NCBI RefSeq assembly: GCF_034043515.1
Contig: NZ_CP138214.1
Coordinates: forward strand, 3,596,001-3,660,000
Source of the DNA: Pseudomonas sp. MUP55
Lineage (GTDB): Bacteria; Pseudomonadota; Gammaproteobacteria; Pseudomonadales; Pseudomonadaceae
Reading direction: 5' to 3'
Length of the DNA: 64,000 bases
Made by a program: the position numbers and the translations under genes. This document shows positions 36,317 through 45,178 of this stretch, one piece after another. The notes below the pieces were generated by a model. It was given only the letters and a program-made list of their open reading frames with translations, was not told the origin of the DNA and made no database searches. Position 1 is the first letter of the stretch; every line of letters starts with the position of its first letter.

Positions 36317-37916
36317 GGCCAGACTCCGTGGTGGCGCATGCCGGCGTCGCTGCCTGATATTCCTCGGCCAGTCGCAGCAAGGCGGCTTTGTCGATCTTGC
36401 CCCTGGCGGTCATGGGAAACGCCTCCAGCGCGTAGATGGACTTCGGCACGCAGTAGTAGGCCAGGCGCTGGTGACACGCGGATCGGCAGTCCTGCGTGTC
36501 GGCACTGGCTGGCGAGACAAAGGCGACCAGGGTGCGCTCGTCCACTTTCAACGTGACCGCCCGCGTGCAACCGGCGCCGGCTTCCAGGGCGGCGGTTACC
36601 GCGTCCAGCTCCACGCGAAACCCGCGAACTTTGACCTGGTCATCGACGCGTCCCAAGTGTTCAAGCCGGCCGTCGGCGGTCCAGCGCCCCAGGTCCCGCG
36701 TGCGGAACATCACCGCATCGCCCCCCAGAAACGGGTCCGGGCGGTATCGTTCCTGGGTCAACACTGGGTTGTTCAGATAGCCTGCAGTCACCCCTGCACC
36801 GCCGGCCCACATCTCTCCGATCTCGCCTAAAGCGCAGGCGCGCCCCTGATCGTCGAGCACATACACCGTGTTATTGGGTGTCGGCCGGCCAATGGTCAAC
36901 AGCGTGCCTGGCACGTGGCGGTGCAATGTGTTGACAATAGTGGTCTCGGTCGGCCCGCAACCGTTGTAGAACGTACAGTGCTCGGCCCAACGCTCGGCCA
37001 GGGCCTGAGCACAAGGTTCTCCGGCGACCGCGACCACGCTCAGGCCTGGGCATTGCAATGGATCAAGGGTGGCCAGTATCGACGGCGTCGCAATCAAGAC
37101 GTTGCACTGCGCGGCTGTCTGCGCAATGTCTTTGCCGCGAATCAGCAAGGTCGCCCCTTGGGCCAGGCAACCGAGTATTTCCCAGGCTGCCATATCAAAG
37201 CCGATGTTAAGAACCTGCCCTACGGTAATGCCGGGGCCCATGCCCATCCGCCCGGGCGAGGTCAGCAAGATGTTGCACACGTTGCGATGGCGGACACACA
37301 CACCATTGGGGCGTCCGGTGGTCCCGGACGTAAACAGCACGAAACACAGGTCATCGGGTTCAACCATGGCGACCACCTGCTCGCTTTCTTCGGCGACCCA
37401 GGGCATTTGCGCAAGAAACGTGTCCAGGCACAGACTGCGCGGGGCCGCATCAGTCGGCAGGCGTTCGAGCAGGTGCGACAGGGTCAGCACCAGCGGGCTG
37501 CTCAACGCTTCGAGCACCTGTCCCAGTTGCAGGGTGGGCACGATTCTGGCGTCCTGCGGGACATAGGCGGCCCCTACCTTCAATACCGCCAGCAACCCCA
37601 CCAGCATCGCAATCGAACGCTCGACGAACAACCCCACCGTGTCGCCGCGCTTGACCCCCCGTTCAAGCAGGTGCACCGCCAATCGGTTGGCTTGGCGGTT
37701 GAGCTGCTCATAACTGATGCGCTGTCCTGCGCAGATCGCCGCTGTTGCTTGGGGCGCCCGCCGCGCTTGCGCTTCGATCGCGTGGTGCACATTGGCGTAG
37801 GCGGGCTGGACCGAGGGCCCACACCCCCATTGTTCGAACAGGATTCGCTCTGAGGCAGACAGGTGGGGCAGTGCCGCGCCACAGAGAAAGCGTTTATCCA
37901 CAGGTGACAACGTCAT
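36309..37916 (-). CDS. Free-standing NRPS-like adenylation enzyme
   Basis: The 535-residue ANL-family protein has the adenylation-domain core motifs: LFTSGTTGRPNGV (A3, with Asn where Lys is usual), YNGCGPTETTI (A5), RTRDLGRW (A7), GRVDDQVKVRGFRVEL (A8) and TARGKIDK with the catalytic Lys (A10). No carrier (thiolation) domain is fused or seen nearby. The ATG at 37916 has GAGG upstream; the frame reaches 38009 but without a better start. It overlaps the membrane reductase gene. It likely activates an amino or aryl acid whose acyl-adenylate is handed on or reduced by its partner. Confidence 0.85.
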   Translation of the reverse strand: MTLSPVDKRFLCGAALPHLSASERILFEQWGCGPSVQPAYANVHHAIEAQARRAPQATAAICAGQRISYEQLNRQANRLAVHLLERGVKRGDTVGLFVERSIAMLVGLLAVLKVGAAYVPQDARIVPTLQLGQVLEALSSPLVLTLSHLLERLPTDAAPRSLCLDTFLAQMPWVAEESEQVVAMVEPDDLCFVLFTSGTTGRPNGVCVRHRNVCNILLTSPGRMGMGPGITVGQVLNIGFDMAAWEILGCLAQGATLLIRGKDIAQTAAQCNVLIATPSILATLDPLQCPGLSVVAVAGEPCAQALAERWAEHCTFYNGCGPTETTIVNTLHRHVPGTLLTIGRPTPNNTVYVLDDQGRACALGEIGEMWAGGAGVTAGYLNNPVLTQERYRPDPFLGGDAVMFRTRDLGRWTADGRLEHLGRVDDQVKVRGFRVELDAVTAALEAGAGCTRAVTLKVDERTLVAFVSPASADTQDCRSACHQRLAYYCVPKSIYALEAFPMTARGKIDKAALLRLAEEYQAATPACATTESGHD

Positions 37917-38056
37917 GAACACACCCTCATTGTTTGTCTGCCGGCTCAGTGCCGACAGGTACAAGGGTGGATGGAGCGCAACACCTGGGATTACAGAGTC
38001 ACCATTCAAATAGACTCATCCCACTCAAACGGCTAATACTTCTTTCGATCAAACAA

Positions 38057-38082
38057 GGAATAACTTACGCGCACGAGCGTCT
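38057..38082 (+). promoter_or_regulatory. ECF-type autoregulated promoter of the sigma gene
   Basis: GGAATAA (38057-38063), a 14-bp spacer and CGTCT (38078-38082) lie just before the sigma factor gene. The same arrangement precedes the peroxidase operon, so the sigma factor probably directs both. Confidence 0.8.
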
Positions 38083-38110
38083 ACCCAGCACAACTGAGTA
38101 GACTGAACCC

Positions 38111-38617
38111 ATGCATGAACTCGACGAACAGTTACGTGAACTCATCCCCAGGCTGCGGCGCTTCGCCGTGTCCCTGACCCGTAACGCCAGCAGCGCCGAC
38201 GATCTGGTGCAGTCGACCCTGGAACGGGCGATCATCGCGTGGGCCGACAAGCGCATCGAAGGCGACCTGCGCGCCTGGCTGTTTTCGATCCTCTACCGGC
38301 AGTTCCTCGATGCCCATCGGCGCAACCGACGCTACGCACGCATGCTCGAATTCTTCACCGGCCGCGACGATGCGCAGCCGTCGGTGGAACGCACGGTGAT
38401 GGCCCAATCCACCCTGAAAGCCTTTGACCAACTCAATACCGAGCAGCGCGCACTGCTGCTGTGGGTGTCGGTCGAAGGCTTGAGCTACAAGGAAGTCGCC
38501 AACATTCTCGAAGTGCCCATCGGTACGGTGATGTCGCGCCTGTCCCGCGCCCGCCAGGCCCTGCGTCAACTCAGCGATGGCGAAATTGCCAGCCCTTCCC
38601 TGCGGATACTCAAATGA
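38111..38617 (+). CDS. ECF RNA polymerase sigma factor
   Basis: The 168-residue protein has region 2 (residues 10-75; DDLVQSTLERAIIAW, LRAWLFSILYRQFLD) and region 4 (residues 105-160; LSYKEVANILEVPIGTVMSRLSRARQAL) with no region 3. Its ATG is 29 bp after an ECF-type promoter motif. The stop overlaps the anti-sigma gene (ATGA). Inferred targets are itself and the catalase-like peroxidase/cytochrome b561 operon at 34092. Confidence 0.94.
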   Translation: MHELDEQLRELIPRLRRFAVSLTRNASSADDLVQSTLERAIIAWADKRIEGDLRAWLFSILYRQFLDAHRRNRRYARMLEFFTGRDDAQPSVERTVMAQSTLKAFDQLNTEQRALLLWVSVEGLSYKEVANILEVPIGTVMSRLSRARQALRQLSDGEIASPSLRILK

Positions 38618-39351
38618 TCAGCCTGCCCCCCAGCGAACGCGACCTGCACGCCTACGTCGATCACCAGTTACTGGACAGCGATCGCCGAATGCTTGAAACC
38701 TGGCTGGCGAGCCACCCCGACGTGGCCGCCCAAGTGCACGCCTGGCAACAGGATGCACAACTGCTGCGCGCCTCGTTAAGCGGTGCCCTGCAACAGCCGA
38801 GCAACCCGGCACTGGACCCGGCGCTGATTCGCCAGCGCATCAGGCACCAGTCCCGCCGCCACCTCGCCACCGCGGCGCTGCTGCTGATTGCCGTCAGCCT
38901 CGGCGGGCTGGGCGGCTGGCACGCCCGGCAAGCCACCCAGCCAACGTTGCTGCCGATGGCCGATGCCATGCAGGCGTATCGCTTGTTTGCCCAGGACGGC
39001 ATCATGCCCGCCGACTACAACGCCCAGGACCGCAGCACCATGCAGGCCTGGCTCGACCGCTATTTCAACCAGGCCCATCGCTTGCCCGACCTCAGCCAGG
39101 CCGGGTTCAAGCCGGTCAGCGGGCGCTTGCTCACCACCGATCAAGGCGCGGCGGCCATGGTGCTGTACGAAGACGCACAAGGTCGGCGCATCAGCTTCTA
39201 CATCCGTCCGCCTGGCCCGAACAATGGCTTCCTGCCGCGCGGCAGCCGCAGCGCCGACGGCTTGCAGGCCGACTACTGGTCGGGCGGTGGCTACAACTAC
39301 GCGATGGTCAGCCCGGTCGATCAGGTCACCGCGCCGCAAATGCGGTTCTAG
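38614..39351 (+). CDS. Transmembrane anti-sigma factor
   Basis: The 245-residue protein has a cytoplasmic N-terminal anti-sigma helical part (SERDLHAYVDHQLLDSDRRMLETWL), one membrane helix at about residues 84-102 (LATAALLLIAVSLGGLGGW) and a periplasmic domain of about 140 residues. The Cys pair of zinc anti-sigma (ZAS) domains is absent, so it does not sense redox by zinc thiols. It overlaps the sigma gene and should hold the sigma factor inactive until a periplasmic signal arrives. Its stop overlaps that of the convergent pilus tip gene by 4 bases. Confidence 0.9.
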   Translation: MISLPPSERDLHAYVDHQLLDSDRRMLETWLASHPDVAAQVHAWQQDAQLLRASLSGALQQPSNPALDPALIRQRIRHQSRRHLATAALLLIAVSLGGLGGWHARQATQPTLLPMADAMQAYRLFAQDGIMPADYNAQDRSTMQAWLDRYFNQAHRLPDLSQAGFKPVSGRLLTTDQGAAAMVLYEDAQGRRISFYIRPPGPNNGFLPRGSRSADGLQADYWSGGGYNYAMVSPVDQVTAPQMRF

Positions 39352-40349
39352 AAACCCACGTCCAGCACCACGTTGTCCACGTAGGTGCCAGCAGGCGGCG
39401 TGGGCTGGTCGGTGTAGATCCGGGCGTTGTAGTTGTACACCTGGCTGCCCGTGCCCAAGCCGTTGCCGGGATTGACCTCGGCCGAGGAACTGGCCCGCCG
39501 CGCCGCGCCAACACTGCCCCAACGGGTGGTACCGGCACTTTTGAACAGGTCGTAGGCCAGGTAGTTGGCGCCGGACATCATCCGCCGCCGCCCACCAACG
39601 CTGACCGGGTTCTGGCCGTCGCTCAGCCCCACGGTGTAGGCGCTGCCCTTGGTGCAGGCGATATTGATGGTCTGCCCGGTCACGGCGGTGAACCCGCTGA
39701 CCACTGGCGCACTGCCAAAGCTGACATTGGGGGCGGTGATCTGGCAGTCATTGGTCACGTTCATGCTCACCGTCAGTGAACCCGTGCCGCTGCCGATGTC
39801 GCGTCCCAGACAGATGCCGCCCAGGCCGATCCCTGAGCAGTAATTCCAGCTCCAGGCGATGTTCAACGTCTCGGTATACAAACCCGCGGCGACATTGCTG
39901 CCGGTGATGCTGCTCACATACAGCGGCACGGTTTTCGCCCCTGGCCCGGCGATCAGGCCGAGGATCTGGGCAATGCCGCCCGAGCCACCAAAATCGAACT
40001 GCGTGCCTCGGGTGATCGGGTAACTGGTGCTGTTAGTGCCATACAGTGTGTAGCCGATCACATCACCGGTCGGCCCGACCATGCCGGTTTTGGTCGAGGT
40101 AACAGTGGCGTAGAAGTGGTCAGTCGACACCAGCAGCGATATCAGCGCCGAGGTGCAACTGAGCCCGGCGTTGGTGGTGGAACTGGTCTGCGCGGCGGTG
40201 CGCACAGTCATCGAACTGATCGAGCCGAAACTGGCCGGCACCGTGGACACCACCGAACACGCCGCCATTACCGGGCCCGAACACAGCAGCCCTACCCCAT
40301 ACAGCCATCCCTTGCCTCTCACTCGCACGCTCCCTGTGCAATCGCTCAT
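39348..40349 (-). CDS. Csu-type pilus tip adhesin, two spore-coat-U domains
   Basis: The 333-residue protein has a signal peptide (ending VMAA), then two SCPU/CsuE-like domains of about 150 residues. The second contains DCQITAPNVSFGSAP, the YDLFKSAGTTRWG stretch and the terminal strand GTYVDNVVLDVGF. Two-domain members of this family are the tip adhesins of archaic chaperone-usher pili. It is the last gene of the operon and overlaps the usher by four bases (ATGA). Confidence 0.9.
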   Translation of the reverse strand: MSDCTGSVRVRGKGWLYGVGLLCSGPVMAACSVVSTVPASFGSISSMTVRTAAQTSSTTNAGLSCTSALISLLVSTDHFYATVTSTKTGMVGPTGDVIGYTLYGTNSTSYPITRGTQFDFGGSGGIAQILGLIAGPGAKTVPLYVSSITGSNVAAGLYTETLNIAWSWNYCSGIGLGGICLGRDIGSGTGSLTVSMNVTNDCQITAPNVSFGSAPVVSGFTAVTGQTINIACTKGSAYTVGLSDGQNPVSVGGRRRMMSGANYLAYDLFKSAGTTRWGSVGAARRASSSAEVNPGNGLGTGSQVYNYNARIYTDQPTPPAGTYVDNVVLDVGF

Positions 40350-42694
40350 TGACAGACTAACGGCCCGATCAGCGGCACGTCCTGTTGTTGCTCATCAATG
40401 GTGAAGGTCGCCTGGCAGGTGCGGCCCTCGCCGAGGGTGACCTGCAGCGTGTTGTGGGCGCTGAGGTTTTCCAGGTAGACCAGGCCATCCCACCCTACCA
40501 CCGCCTGGGTGTTGCTCTGCTCATGCACCACCAGGCTGCCCAGCGGCAACTCCTGATGCTGGCTGTCGACCAGGGTGATGCTCGCGGCAAGCACCCGGCG
40601 CAGTGGAAACTCCAGCAGGTAGCCACTGCCACGGCGTACCGACACGCGCTGCTCCACGTTTGGGCTCTGCACATTGGGCGGCAGGTTCAGCGGGTCGATT
40701 TCATATTTGCCGCGGTAATAGGCGCTGCTCCACGGCACCAGCAAATGGCCCTTGCTGTCGGTCTCACCGACCAACTGGTTTTCATAGCGCACCGGAATCC
40801 CGGCGAACCCCTGGGTGCTTACCACCACAAAGGCATCGTTGATGCGGTTGGCGGCGAAGACGTTACCGCCCATCCACACCAGCGAACCGCTGGCATCCGC
40901 CCAGCGCGTCTCGGCGTCGCTGCTGCCGTACACACCGGCCTGCAATTGCACCGACTGCAAACGCCAGGTCAGGTCGGCCTGGCGATAGGTGGGGCCGTCG
41001 CCCTGGGCGTAGCCAAGGTTGTAGCCCACCCCACCTTCGCTGGGCACTGCGCGACTGTAGTTGATGCGCTGGCGACTGGCGCCGGCCTTGCTGCGCTCGG
41101 TGCTCAAGGCCAGGCTGCCATTGAGATCGAAGGGCACCACCAGTTGGGCCTGCATCGCCCAGTTGCTGTCACCGATTTCGCGGTTGGCCGACAGGTACAC
41201 GCTGGAGTTGCGCCATAGCGGTTTGCTCCAGCTCAGGTTGAGCAGGCGCGTGCGCGAATCATCCGCCGCCTGCACGTCGAAATAGCCCACGCCAAGGCTG
41301 CCGAACCGCTCCAGATTGAGGCTCAGGGTGACTTGTTCGCTGCGCTTGCTGAGGCTGGCGTACGGCGTGTCGACCAGGGTCAGGTCGGCATACGCGTCGC
41401 GCCGTTCGACGCGTTGGTACATCAGGCTGTAGCGCGTGCTGTTGTACTGATAGCCCAGGCTCAGTTGCTGGCCGCTGCGGCTGTCGAACTGGCTCTGGCT
41501 GACGGCGGTATTGAGCACGCCGAAATTGCCCAGGCGCAGGTTGCCGCCAAGCCCGCCGAGGGTCAGGTCGCTGGACGCTTCGGCGTGGCTTTCCAGGGTC
41601 AGGTTGTCGGAATACCCGTAGCGAAACGTACCGCTGGCCACGCCCGGTCCGTAGCCGAAATCACGCACGGTGTAATCACGGCGCAAGGTGCCGGCGGCCA
41701 CGGAAAAATCGCTCAGGCCGTGTTGCAGCAGGGTGCTGGTGACATAGAACGGTACGGTGGTCGACACCTGGCGACCGAGGGCGTCGGTGGTGACCACCAC
41801 GGCCTCGCCGGCACCATTGATAAAGGGGATGTTGGTCAGCGTATAGGGCCCGGGTTGCAGCTGCGCGCTTTCGGACTTGTAGCCGTTGATGAACAGGTCG
41901 ACCGACGACGGCACCGCCGCCTCACCGGCAAATTGCGGCAAGGGGTACGTCACCAGGTCCGGGCGCACGGCAAAATCGCGCGACAACTGTACCCCGCCCA
42001 GGCGCACTGAACTGCTCCAGGGCAAGGCACCGCTGATCACATCCCCGGCTTCATAGGTGAGCAGTCGTTCATCATCGGAGAAGCGCCACGTGGTGTCATA
42101 GCGCCGGTAACCGTTGTTGAGCGTGCTGTCGCTGAGCCCACGGGTCAGGCTCTGGCGCAACTGCCCGGTGTTGGACAAGGTGCCCCAGTTATCGAACAGG
42201 CGCACCTCGTTCCAGGCCGCGAGGTAGCTGCCGCCTTCATCGGTGTCGTTGAAATACACGTCGTAGTTGAGCAAGGCGCCGAAGCTGCTCATGGCTTGGG
42301 TGCGCGGGTAGGTATTGCGGTTGCCGATAAATTGTTCCTGCAGCCATCCCGGCGGCACATCCAGCAGCAGGCGCTGGCCATTGCTGTCGTAATCGCTGTG
42401 CAGGCCAGGCACCTTGTCCAGCGCCACACTGCCGTCGGGGTCGCCGGGCAGTTTCATGCCCACGTCCTGCAAGGCGCTGGCCGGCACATAGAGCTGCCCG
42501 GCCCGTTGATCGACTGCGATGACACGGCCGGTGTCCATCTGGTTGACCACCAGTTGCAAAAACAGCTGTGCATCGGCGACCGCCTCCATACTGCTCGGCG
42601 GCGGCGGCAGGTCGCCCGCTACGGCAGCGCCCCACAGCCCACTGGCCACTGCCACCGATGGCCATATAGCACGAGCCCAACCACGACTCAGCAT
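40346..42694 (-). CDS. Outer-membrane usher of archaic pilus
   Basis: The 782-residue protein has a signal peptide and the usher domains: N-terminal chaperone-binding part (QLFLQLVVNQMDTGRV), the 24-strand barrel with the plug (NGYKSESAQLQPGPYTLTNIPF, GAGEAVVVTTDALGRQ) and C-terminal domains. It drives pilus subunit assembly and secretion. ATG 42694 is chosen because AAGGA lies upstream at proper spacing; an ATG 10 codons earlier has no such site. The family is the gamma-3/sigma-type usher of Csu pili. Confidence 0.92.
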   Translation of the reverse strand: MLSRGWARAIWPSVAVASGLWGAAVAGDLPPPPSSMEAVADAQLFLQLVVNQMDTGRVIAVDQRAGQLYVPASALQDVGMKLPGDPDGSVALDKVPGLHSDYDSNGQRLLLDVPPGWLQEQFIGNRNTYPRTQAMSSFGALLNYDVYFNDTDEGGSYLAAWNEVRLFDNWGTLSNTGQLRQSLTRGLSDSTLNNGYRRYDTTWRFSDDERLLTYEAGDVISGALPWSSSVRLGGVQLSRDFAVRPDLVTYPLPQFAGEAAVPSSVDLFINGYKSESAQLQPGPYTLTNIPFINGAGEAVVVTTDALGRQVSTTVPFYVTSTLLQHGLSDFSVAAGTLRRDYTVRDFGYGPGVASGTFRYGYSDNLTLESHAEASSDLTLGGLGGNLRLGNFGVLNTAVSQSQFDSRSGQQLSLGYQYNSTRYSLMYQRVERRDAYADLTLVDTPYASLSKRSEQVTLSLNLERFGSLGVGYFDVQAADDSRTRLLNLSWSKPLWRNSSVYLSANREIGDSNWAMQAQLVVPFDLNGSLALSTERSKAGASRQRINYSRAVPSEGGVGYNLGYAQGDGPTYRQADLTWRLQSVQLQAGVYGSSDAETRWADASGSLVWMGGNVFAANRINDAFVVVSTQGFAGIPVRYENQLVGETDSKGHLLVPWSSAYYRGKYEIDPLNLPPNVQSPNVEQRVSVRRGSGYLLEFPLRRVLAASITLVDSQHQELPLGSLVVHEQSNTQAVVGWDGLVYLENLSAHNTLQVTLGEGRTCQATFTIDEQQQDVPLIGPLVCQ

Positions 42695-42766
42695 GGCGTT
42701 GCGTCCTTCAATGGACCTCTCCATCCTGTCAAAACCCGGGCGTGCGCCCGTCCCGCGACACGCTGT

Positions 42767-43555
42767 TTAGCGTTTCGGCGCCAGGCTCTCCAACTGCGCG
42801 GCGCCGTTGACCCTGACCTGCAACGGCTGGTCGGCCGACACGGCGTCCGGCACCGGCCAGCGCATGGTTGCGCCCGGCAGTACATAGCCGAGCAAGCCCT
42901 CTACCAGCGGTCGCGTCTGCCCACTTTGTTTGAACGAGGCATCCGTCAACCGCGCATGCACGGCGCCTTGGTTATGCACCTCGATATAGCTGCGCCCGGC
43001 CACATTGACTTTGCGCCAGCTCAATTGCGGCTTGCCCGCGCCTTTGGGGTCGCGCTGGCGGGTCGCGTCGTCCTTGCTCCACAGGCCGGCGCCATAGGCA
43101 AACAACGGCACCGAGTAGCGCATCTGGAAACGAATCGCCGCCGCCGTGTTCTTGCCCTCTGGTGGCGCCGGCACCTGCAGCGCCGAGGGGATTTCATCGA
43201 TGATGATGCGATAGGCCAATTCTTGTCCGGGCGGCACTTCACGGGTGCGGGTCAGGCGCACCAGTTGCTTCTGCCCCGGCTCGATCTTCGCCACCGGCGG
43301 GCTGCCGATCACATCGCGCTGGTTCTGGTATTGCTCGTCGAAGCCGTTCTGGCTCCAGGCGAACACGCGCACCTGCAGGTTGGCCGTTTCGCTACCCCGA
43401 TTCTCCAGCCACAGCGCGCTGGCCTGTTGGTCGGCCTCCAGCACCGGATCGATGGGCCAGATCAGCACCGAGCTGGCCGCCTGCGCGAGCCCGGCCGTGC
43501 CCAGGGCACTCAAGACAACACCCGCGGCCCACAACCGCCGGGAAGGTGAACGCAT
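42767..43555 (-). CDS. Periplasmic pilus chaperone (PapD/CsuC-like)
   Basis: The 262-residue protein has a signal peptide (MRSPSRRLWAAGVV to LAQA) and two immunoglobulin-like chaperone domains (LIWPIDPVLEADQQASALWLEN, PGQELAYRIIIDEIP, FQMRYSVPLFAYG). It caps and folds the SCPU pilins for delivery to the usher. ATG 43555 follows AAGGAG by 7 bases. The open frame extends farther upstream, but that part has no signal-like sequence. Confidence 0.92.
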   Translation of the reverse strand: MRSPSRRLWAAGVVLSALGTAGLAQAASSVLIWPIDPVLEADQQASALWLENRGSETANLQVRVFAWSQNGFDEQYQNQRDVIGSPPVAKIEPGQKQLVRLTRTREVPPGQELAYRIIIDEIPSALQVPAPPEGKNTAAAIRFQMRYSVPLFAYGAGLWSKDDATRQRDPKGAGKPQLSWRKVNVAGRSYIEVHNQGAVHARLTDASFKQSGQTRPLVEGLLGYVLPGATMRWPVPDAVSADQPLQVRVNGAAQLESLAPKR

Positions 43556-43580
43556 AAAACCACTCCTTATACCGATAGCC

Positions 43581-44072
43581 CTACCACGACAGCTGCACCT
43601 GCAGCGTGTCGCTGTATATCCCCCCAGGCTGATTGCCCGGTAATACCACCCGCCCGTAAATCGGCAGGCTGATGTTGTTCGCATCGCTGTAGCTCACACT
43701 GACGCTCTGGCTGATCCCCAGGCTCTGGCTGAAGGCTGCATCGCGAAACAATTGGTAAGCCACCCGCGCGCTGCCGCTATTGAGCTGCAGATTGCGCCCG
43801 GTGCTGCTGTGCAGCCCGCCGTCGACACTCATGCTCAACGCCACGCCCGGGGTGCATTGCAGCGTCACACCGCCGGTCAGCGCGGCGGTCACGGTGCTGG
43901 TGGCCAGGGCCGAATAACTGCCGTAGGCCAGCGCGCCGTAGTTGCTGGCGCCGCCCACGATCAGGCACCCCGGTGTGATGGTCGCGCTGACCTGGAAGCT
44001 CTGGCTGGTGACCGCCGACAACGGCAGCGGCAACGCCAGCCCGCAAGCCAGCAACAGTGCGCGCAGCTTCAC
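43581..44072 (-). CDS. Spore-coat-U domain pilin subunit
   Basis: The 163-residue secreted protein has a signal peptide (MKLRALLLACGLALPLPLSA), the SCPU start SFQVSATITPGCLIVGG and the end GGIYSDTLQVQLSW shared with its neighbours. It starts at a GTG whose G overlaps the preceding stop (TAGTG). The SATITPGC context is closest to the major CsuA/B-type pilin, but this is only an impression. Confidence 0.85.
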   Translation of the reverse strand: MKLRALLLACGLALPLPLSAVTSQSFQVSATITPGCLIVGGASNYGALAYGSYSALATSTVTAALTGGVTLQCTPGVALSMSVDGGLHSSTGRNLQLNSGSARVAYQLFRDAAFSQSLGISQSVSVSYSDANNISLPIYGRVVLPGNQPGGIYSDTLQVQLSW

Positions 44073-44614
44073 TAGAACGTCAGTTCCACGGCGACGGTGT
44101 CGGTGTAGACGCCTGCCGGCAGCCCCGGCTTGCCCACCGCACGCCCATACAGGCCCACGGTTTGCGCCACACCGGTACTGGCTGCGAGGGTAATCACGCC
44201 GTCGATCGCCAGCAGCGAGGAGAAACCGCTGTCGGTGTAAAAGTCGTACGGCACAAAGTTACCCGCGCCATCGGCCAAGGCTCGAGTGCCGCCCGGGGAA
44301 GCGCCATCATGGGCACCGGCGCGCACTTTGACCGCAGGGGTGGTGCCCGCCGAACACAGGATCGACAGCGCACCGCCTGTTCCGGTACCGCCCAGCAGCT
44401 GGGCATTGGCACTGGTAAACAGGCTGTTGGTCGTACCAAAGTTGAGGCTACCGAAGTTCAACCCGGTGGCGGCACCGGAGCCGTTGACCTGGCAGCTGGC
44501 GATCAATGTCAGGCTGGAGCTGATCTGCCCGGTCACGGTGGTCGCGGCGTTGAGGCTGGAGGCCATCGCCAGGCCCAGGGCACAAACGCCTAATCGAGAT
44601 ACGAGTACATGCAT
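44072..44614 (-). CDS. Spore-coat-U domain pilin subunit
   Basis: The 180-residue protein has a signal peptide (MHVLVSRLGVCALGLAMASSL) and one SCPU domain (SSLTLIASCQVNG to GVYTDTVAVELTF). The start at 44614 is preferred over two upstream ATGs because GAGGATG lies at ribosome-site distance. Its single disulphide-type Cys pair and terminal strand are those of Csu pilins. Confidence 0.85.
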   Translation of the reverse strand: MHVLVSRLGVCALGLAMASSLNAATTVTGQISSSLTLIASCQVNGSGAATGLNFGSLNFGTTNSLFTSANAQLLGGTGTGGALSILCSAGTTPAVKVRAGAHDGASPGGTRALADGAGNFVPYDFYTDSGFSSLLAIDGVITLAASTGVAQTVGLYGRAVGKPGLPAGVYTDTVAVELTF

Positions 44615-44632
44615 GATATCCATCCTCATGGT

Positions 44633-45178
44633 TTACCAATCCAGAGTCACCGTCAGGGTGTCTGTATAGATGCCGGCCGGGAGGGCCCTGGTATTCGCCA
44701 CCACGTAGCCAAATACCGGGATCGGTACCTGGGTGCCATGGCGCACGGCGAAATTGCGTTGCTGGCCGATGCTGTAGGTGCTGCGGCCCAATGCATCGGC
44801 CGCCAGCCGATACGGTATAGTGTGGCGGCCATTGCTCAGGCGGCGGGTGGTGCCGTCGCCATTGGCGCCACCGTCGATGGTCACGGTGAAGCTGCTGACC
44901 ACCGAGGGGTTGCAGGACACTGACAGCGGAGCCTTGTCGGTGTCGGAAATCGACGCGCCCAGGGTGTCGTTCCAGGTCGGCCCCTGCTGGCCGAAATCCA
45001 GGCGCGCGGTGCCGCGCTCGGGGGTCACCGGCGCGGTTTCCATACCCTTGCTGACCTCGCAACTGGCGATGATCACCAACCGTGCGTGGATCTGCCCGTT
45101 GACCGTGCCGGCCTGCGCGCCTTGCGCCAGCCACAGCAGGCTGCCCAGGGCCGTGGCGACCAGGTAGCGGCTTACCAT
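44633..45178 (-). CDS. Spore-coat-U domain pilin subunit
   Basis: The 181-residue protein has a signal peptide (MVSRYLVATALGSLLWLAQGAQA) and an SCPU domain with ARLVIIASCEVSKG, VSCNPSVVSSFTVTIDGG and the end LPAGIYTDTLTVTLDW. It overlaps the preceding pilin gene by 7 bases. Confidence 0.85.
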   Translation of the reverse strand: MVSRYLVATALGSLLWLAQGAQAGTVNGQIHARLVIIASCEVSKGMETAPVTPERGTARLDFGQQGPTWNDTLGASISDTDKAPLSVSCNPSVVSSFTVTIDGGANGDGTTRRLSNGRHTIPYRLAADALGRSTYSIGQQRNFAVRHGTQVPIPVFGYVVANTRALPAGIYTDTLTVTLDW

